Positions 5,521 to 6,899 of a stretch of 6,899 nucleotides of DNA are shown one piece after another (position 1 is the stretch's first letter; every line of letters starts with the position of its first letter). The stretch comes from an uncultured Pseudomonadales bacterium (lineage in GTDB: Bacteria; Pseudomonadota; Gammaproteobacteria; Pseudomonadales; Porticoccaceae): contig CAJQJT010000330.1 in the NCBI GenBank assembly GCA_905478725.1, positions 1 through 6,899 on the forward strand, read 5' to 3'. The translations under genes and the position numbers were made by a program. The notes under the pieces were generated by a model. It saw only the letters and a list, made by a program, of their open reading frames with translations. It was not told the DNA's origin and did no database searches.

Positions 5521-6899
5521 AATGTTCGCGTTCGTAATAAGTGTAGCCCTGCATGCTGGCTTTAAATGCCTTGATCATCTGCTGGCGCTCAGCCGCTGTG
5601 ATACGCCCTTCCCGCACTGCGCGCTCAGCCGTATTGCGATAATTTAATTCCACTTGGCGAGGCTGATACTCCACGTAGCTGAGCACGTCGGCAATGGTGT
5701 CACCATGAATCTCTTTGACAAAATCAAAGCTGCCGTCGCGATTGAGCCTGACGCTGACCACATTGGTGTCGCCAAACAGATTGTGTAAATCCCCCAGAGT
5801 TTCCTGATAGGCGCCCACCAAAAACACCCCGAGATAATATTCTTCGCTCGCTTTTAAGGGATGCAACGGCAGTGTTTTCGCGGCCTTGGAGAGGCCGATA
5901 AATTGATCGATTTTGCCATCGCAATCGCAGGTAATATCCGCTAGCACAGCCTGCCTGGTGGGTTCTTCAGCGAGGCGGTGAATCGGCATAACCGGAAATA
6001 GCTGATCGATTGCCCAGATATCTGGCAGCGACTGAAAGAGGCTGAAATTACCGTAGTAGATATCCGCCAGAGAGAGCTTGAGATCGGCCATTAGCGCTGG
6101 TACTTCGACCATGGTATCCAACAGCGCAGCAATACTGTGCAGTGTGTCGAGAAAGATATTTTCCGCGTGAGCACGACAGCGCAGGTCGATCTGCCCCTGG
6201 TTAAAGCCATCGCGAATTTGCTCGCGGTAGCGGTGAATATCCTCGTAGCACTGCTCAACTGTCTGCTCATTGAGCCCTTCGACAACGCTGCGCAACTGTG
6301 TCAACAACTGGTGCTCAAGCGGCTCTGCAGGCAGCTGCTCGGTAGACTCAAATTTGGTGGTATCGAGAACGTTAAACAACAGTACCGAGGAGTAGGCAAC
6401 CAGAGCGCGACCGGACTCGGTGACTATAATTGGATGGGCGATCTGCTCCGCATCCAGAGTCGTCTTGACCGTATTTACAAGGGTTTGGCAGTAGTCTTCA
6501 AGACTGTAGTTGCGACTCTGGTCATCACTGCTCTTAGCACCAGTGTAGTCAACCGCCAGCCCGCCACCAAAATCAATATGACTGAGTGCCGCACCCTCCC
6601 GCACCAAATCTATATAGTAGCGACAGGCCTCGACTACGCCAGCCTGAATATCGCTGAGGCTGGGTATTTGCGAACCGAGGTGACAGTGCATCAGTTTTAG
6701 GCAGTCGAGCATTTGTGCCTCGCGCAAGCTGTCGACCACCGCCACCAACTGGCTTGCGGTGAGGCCAAAGATACTGCGATCACCACTGGTCGAATTCCAG
6801 TGGCCGCTGACCTGAGACACCATTTTAATGCGGATACCAATATTCGGCCGCACATCCATAGCCCGACTGCGCTCGATAATCATCGGCAATTCAGACGGT
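5519..6899 (-). CDS. speA: Biosynthetic arginine decarboxylase, N-terminus beyond the window
   Basis: PLP enzyme that decarboxylates L-arginine to agmatine, the entry step of the polyamine cluster. The frame is open to the right edge: 459 complete codons are present, and the E. coli enzyme has 658, so about 180-200 N-terminal residues including the PLP lysine are not seen. The TTG at 6889-6887 is internal, because the codons before it read Ser-Glu and continue the family alignment ('SELPMIIE'). Visible motifs in order are 'SIFGL' of the barrel, 'HCHLGSQIP', the glycine loop 'FGGGLAVDYTG', the phosphate-binding 'TESGRAL', 'CDCDGKIDQF' with the first Cys (codon 5929-5927) at the catalytic position, 'FLVGAYQETLGDLHNLFGDT' and a C-terminus ending 'GYTYYEREH'. 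The last part is the C-terminal helical bundle of SpeA-type enzymes. Ten bases separate its stop from the next gene. Its promoter must lie outside the window. Confidence 0.95.
   Translation of the reverse strand, partial: PSELPMIIERSRAMDVRPNIGIRIKMVSQVSGHWNSTSGDRSIFGLTASQLVAVVDSLREAQMLDCLKLMHCHLGSQIPSLSDIQAGVVEACRYYIDLVREGAALSHIDFGGGLAVDYTGAKSSDDQSRNYSLEDYCQTLVNTVKTTLDAEQIAHPIIVTESGRALVAYSSVLLFNVLDTTKFESTEQLPAEPLEHQLLTQLRSVVEGLNEQTVEQCYEDIHRYREQIRDGFNQGQIDLRCRAHAENIFLDTLHSIAALLDTMVEVPALMADLKLSLADIYYGNFSLFQSLPDIWAIDQLFPVMPIHRLAEEPTRQAVLADITCDCDGKIDQFIGLSKAAKTLPLHPLKASEEYYLGVFLVGAYQETLGDLHNLFGDTNVVSVRLNRDGSFDFVKEIHGDTIADVLSYVEYQPRQVELNYRNTAERAVREGRITAAERQQMIKAFKASMQGYTYYEREH

Noticed and set aside
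6887..6889. TTG as the start codon of the arginine decarboxylase frame, which would give a 456-residue protein
   Set aside because: The frame continues upstream to the window edge, the preceding codons fit the SpeA family sequence, and a protein starting there would lack the PLP lysine region.

Overview
The window looks like a chromosomal segment of a Gram-negative, probably marine, gammaproteobacterium. The evidence is a TrhO-type tRNA hydroxylase, a lipobox-anchored family 16 laminarinase, and polyamine genes of the carboxyspermidine type known from Vibrio and other marine lineages. Base composition appears roughly balanced (about half G+C by eye). I see no mobile element, tRNA, rRNA or CRISPR array. 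The taxonomic placement is inference.

Layout. At 1-639 (minus) lies the first part of trhO, running off the left edge. A 232-base gap (640-871) separates it from a divergent plus-strand gene, a GH16 lipoprotein (872-2029). The gap holds a predicted trhO promoter, a 20-bp dyad and a pair of GGTAC direct repeats. The GH16 gene meets the next block tail to tail. Their 3' ends are separated by a short hairpin and three copies of a 15-bp unit, the last of which runs into the end of speB. From 2095 to the right edge all genes are on the minus strand and form a polyamine cluster. In transcription order these are speA (arginine decarboxylase, N-terminus outside the window), a carboxy(nor)spermidine synthase of the saccharopine dehydrogenase family, nspC (carboxy(nor)spermidine decarboxylase) and speB (agmatinase).

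How the genes work together. The four minus-strand products make a complete route from arginine to spermidine. SpeA makes agmatine, and SpeB hydrolyses it to putrescine plus urea. The reductase condenses putrescine with aspartate semialdehyde to carboxyspermidine, and NspC decarboxylates this to spermidine. The route does not use S-adenosylmethionine decarboxylase or spermidine synthase. speA and the reductase gene are separated by 10 bases and look translationally coupled; the other gaps are 67 and 59 bases.

The most unusual item is the GH16 enzyme. The WxDEFN strand that normally opens a GH16 laminarinase domain is absent from the start of the domain. It appears instead as the last residues of the protein, after the final 'VDYVRVY' strand. 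This looks like a natural circular permutation, or less likely the stump of a second domain.
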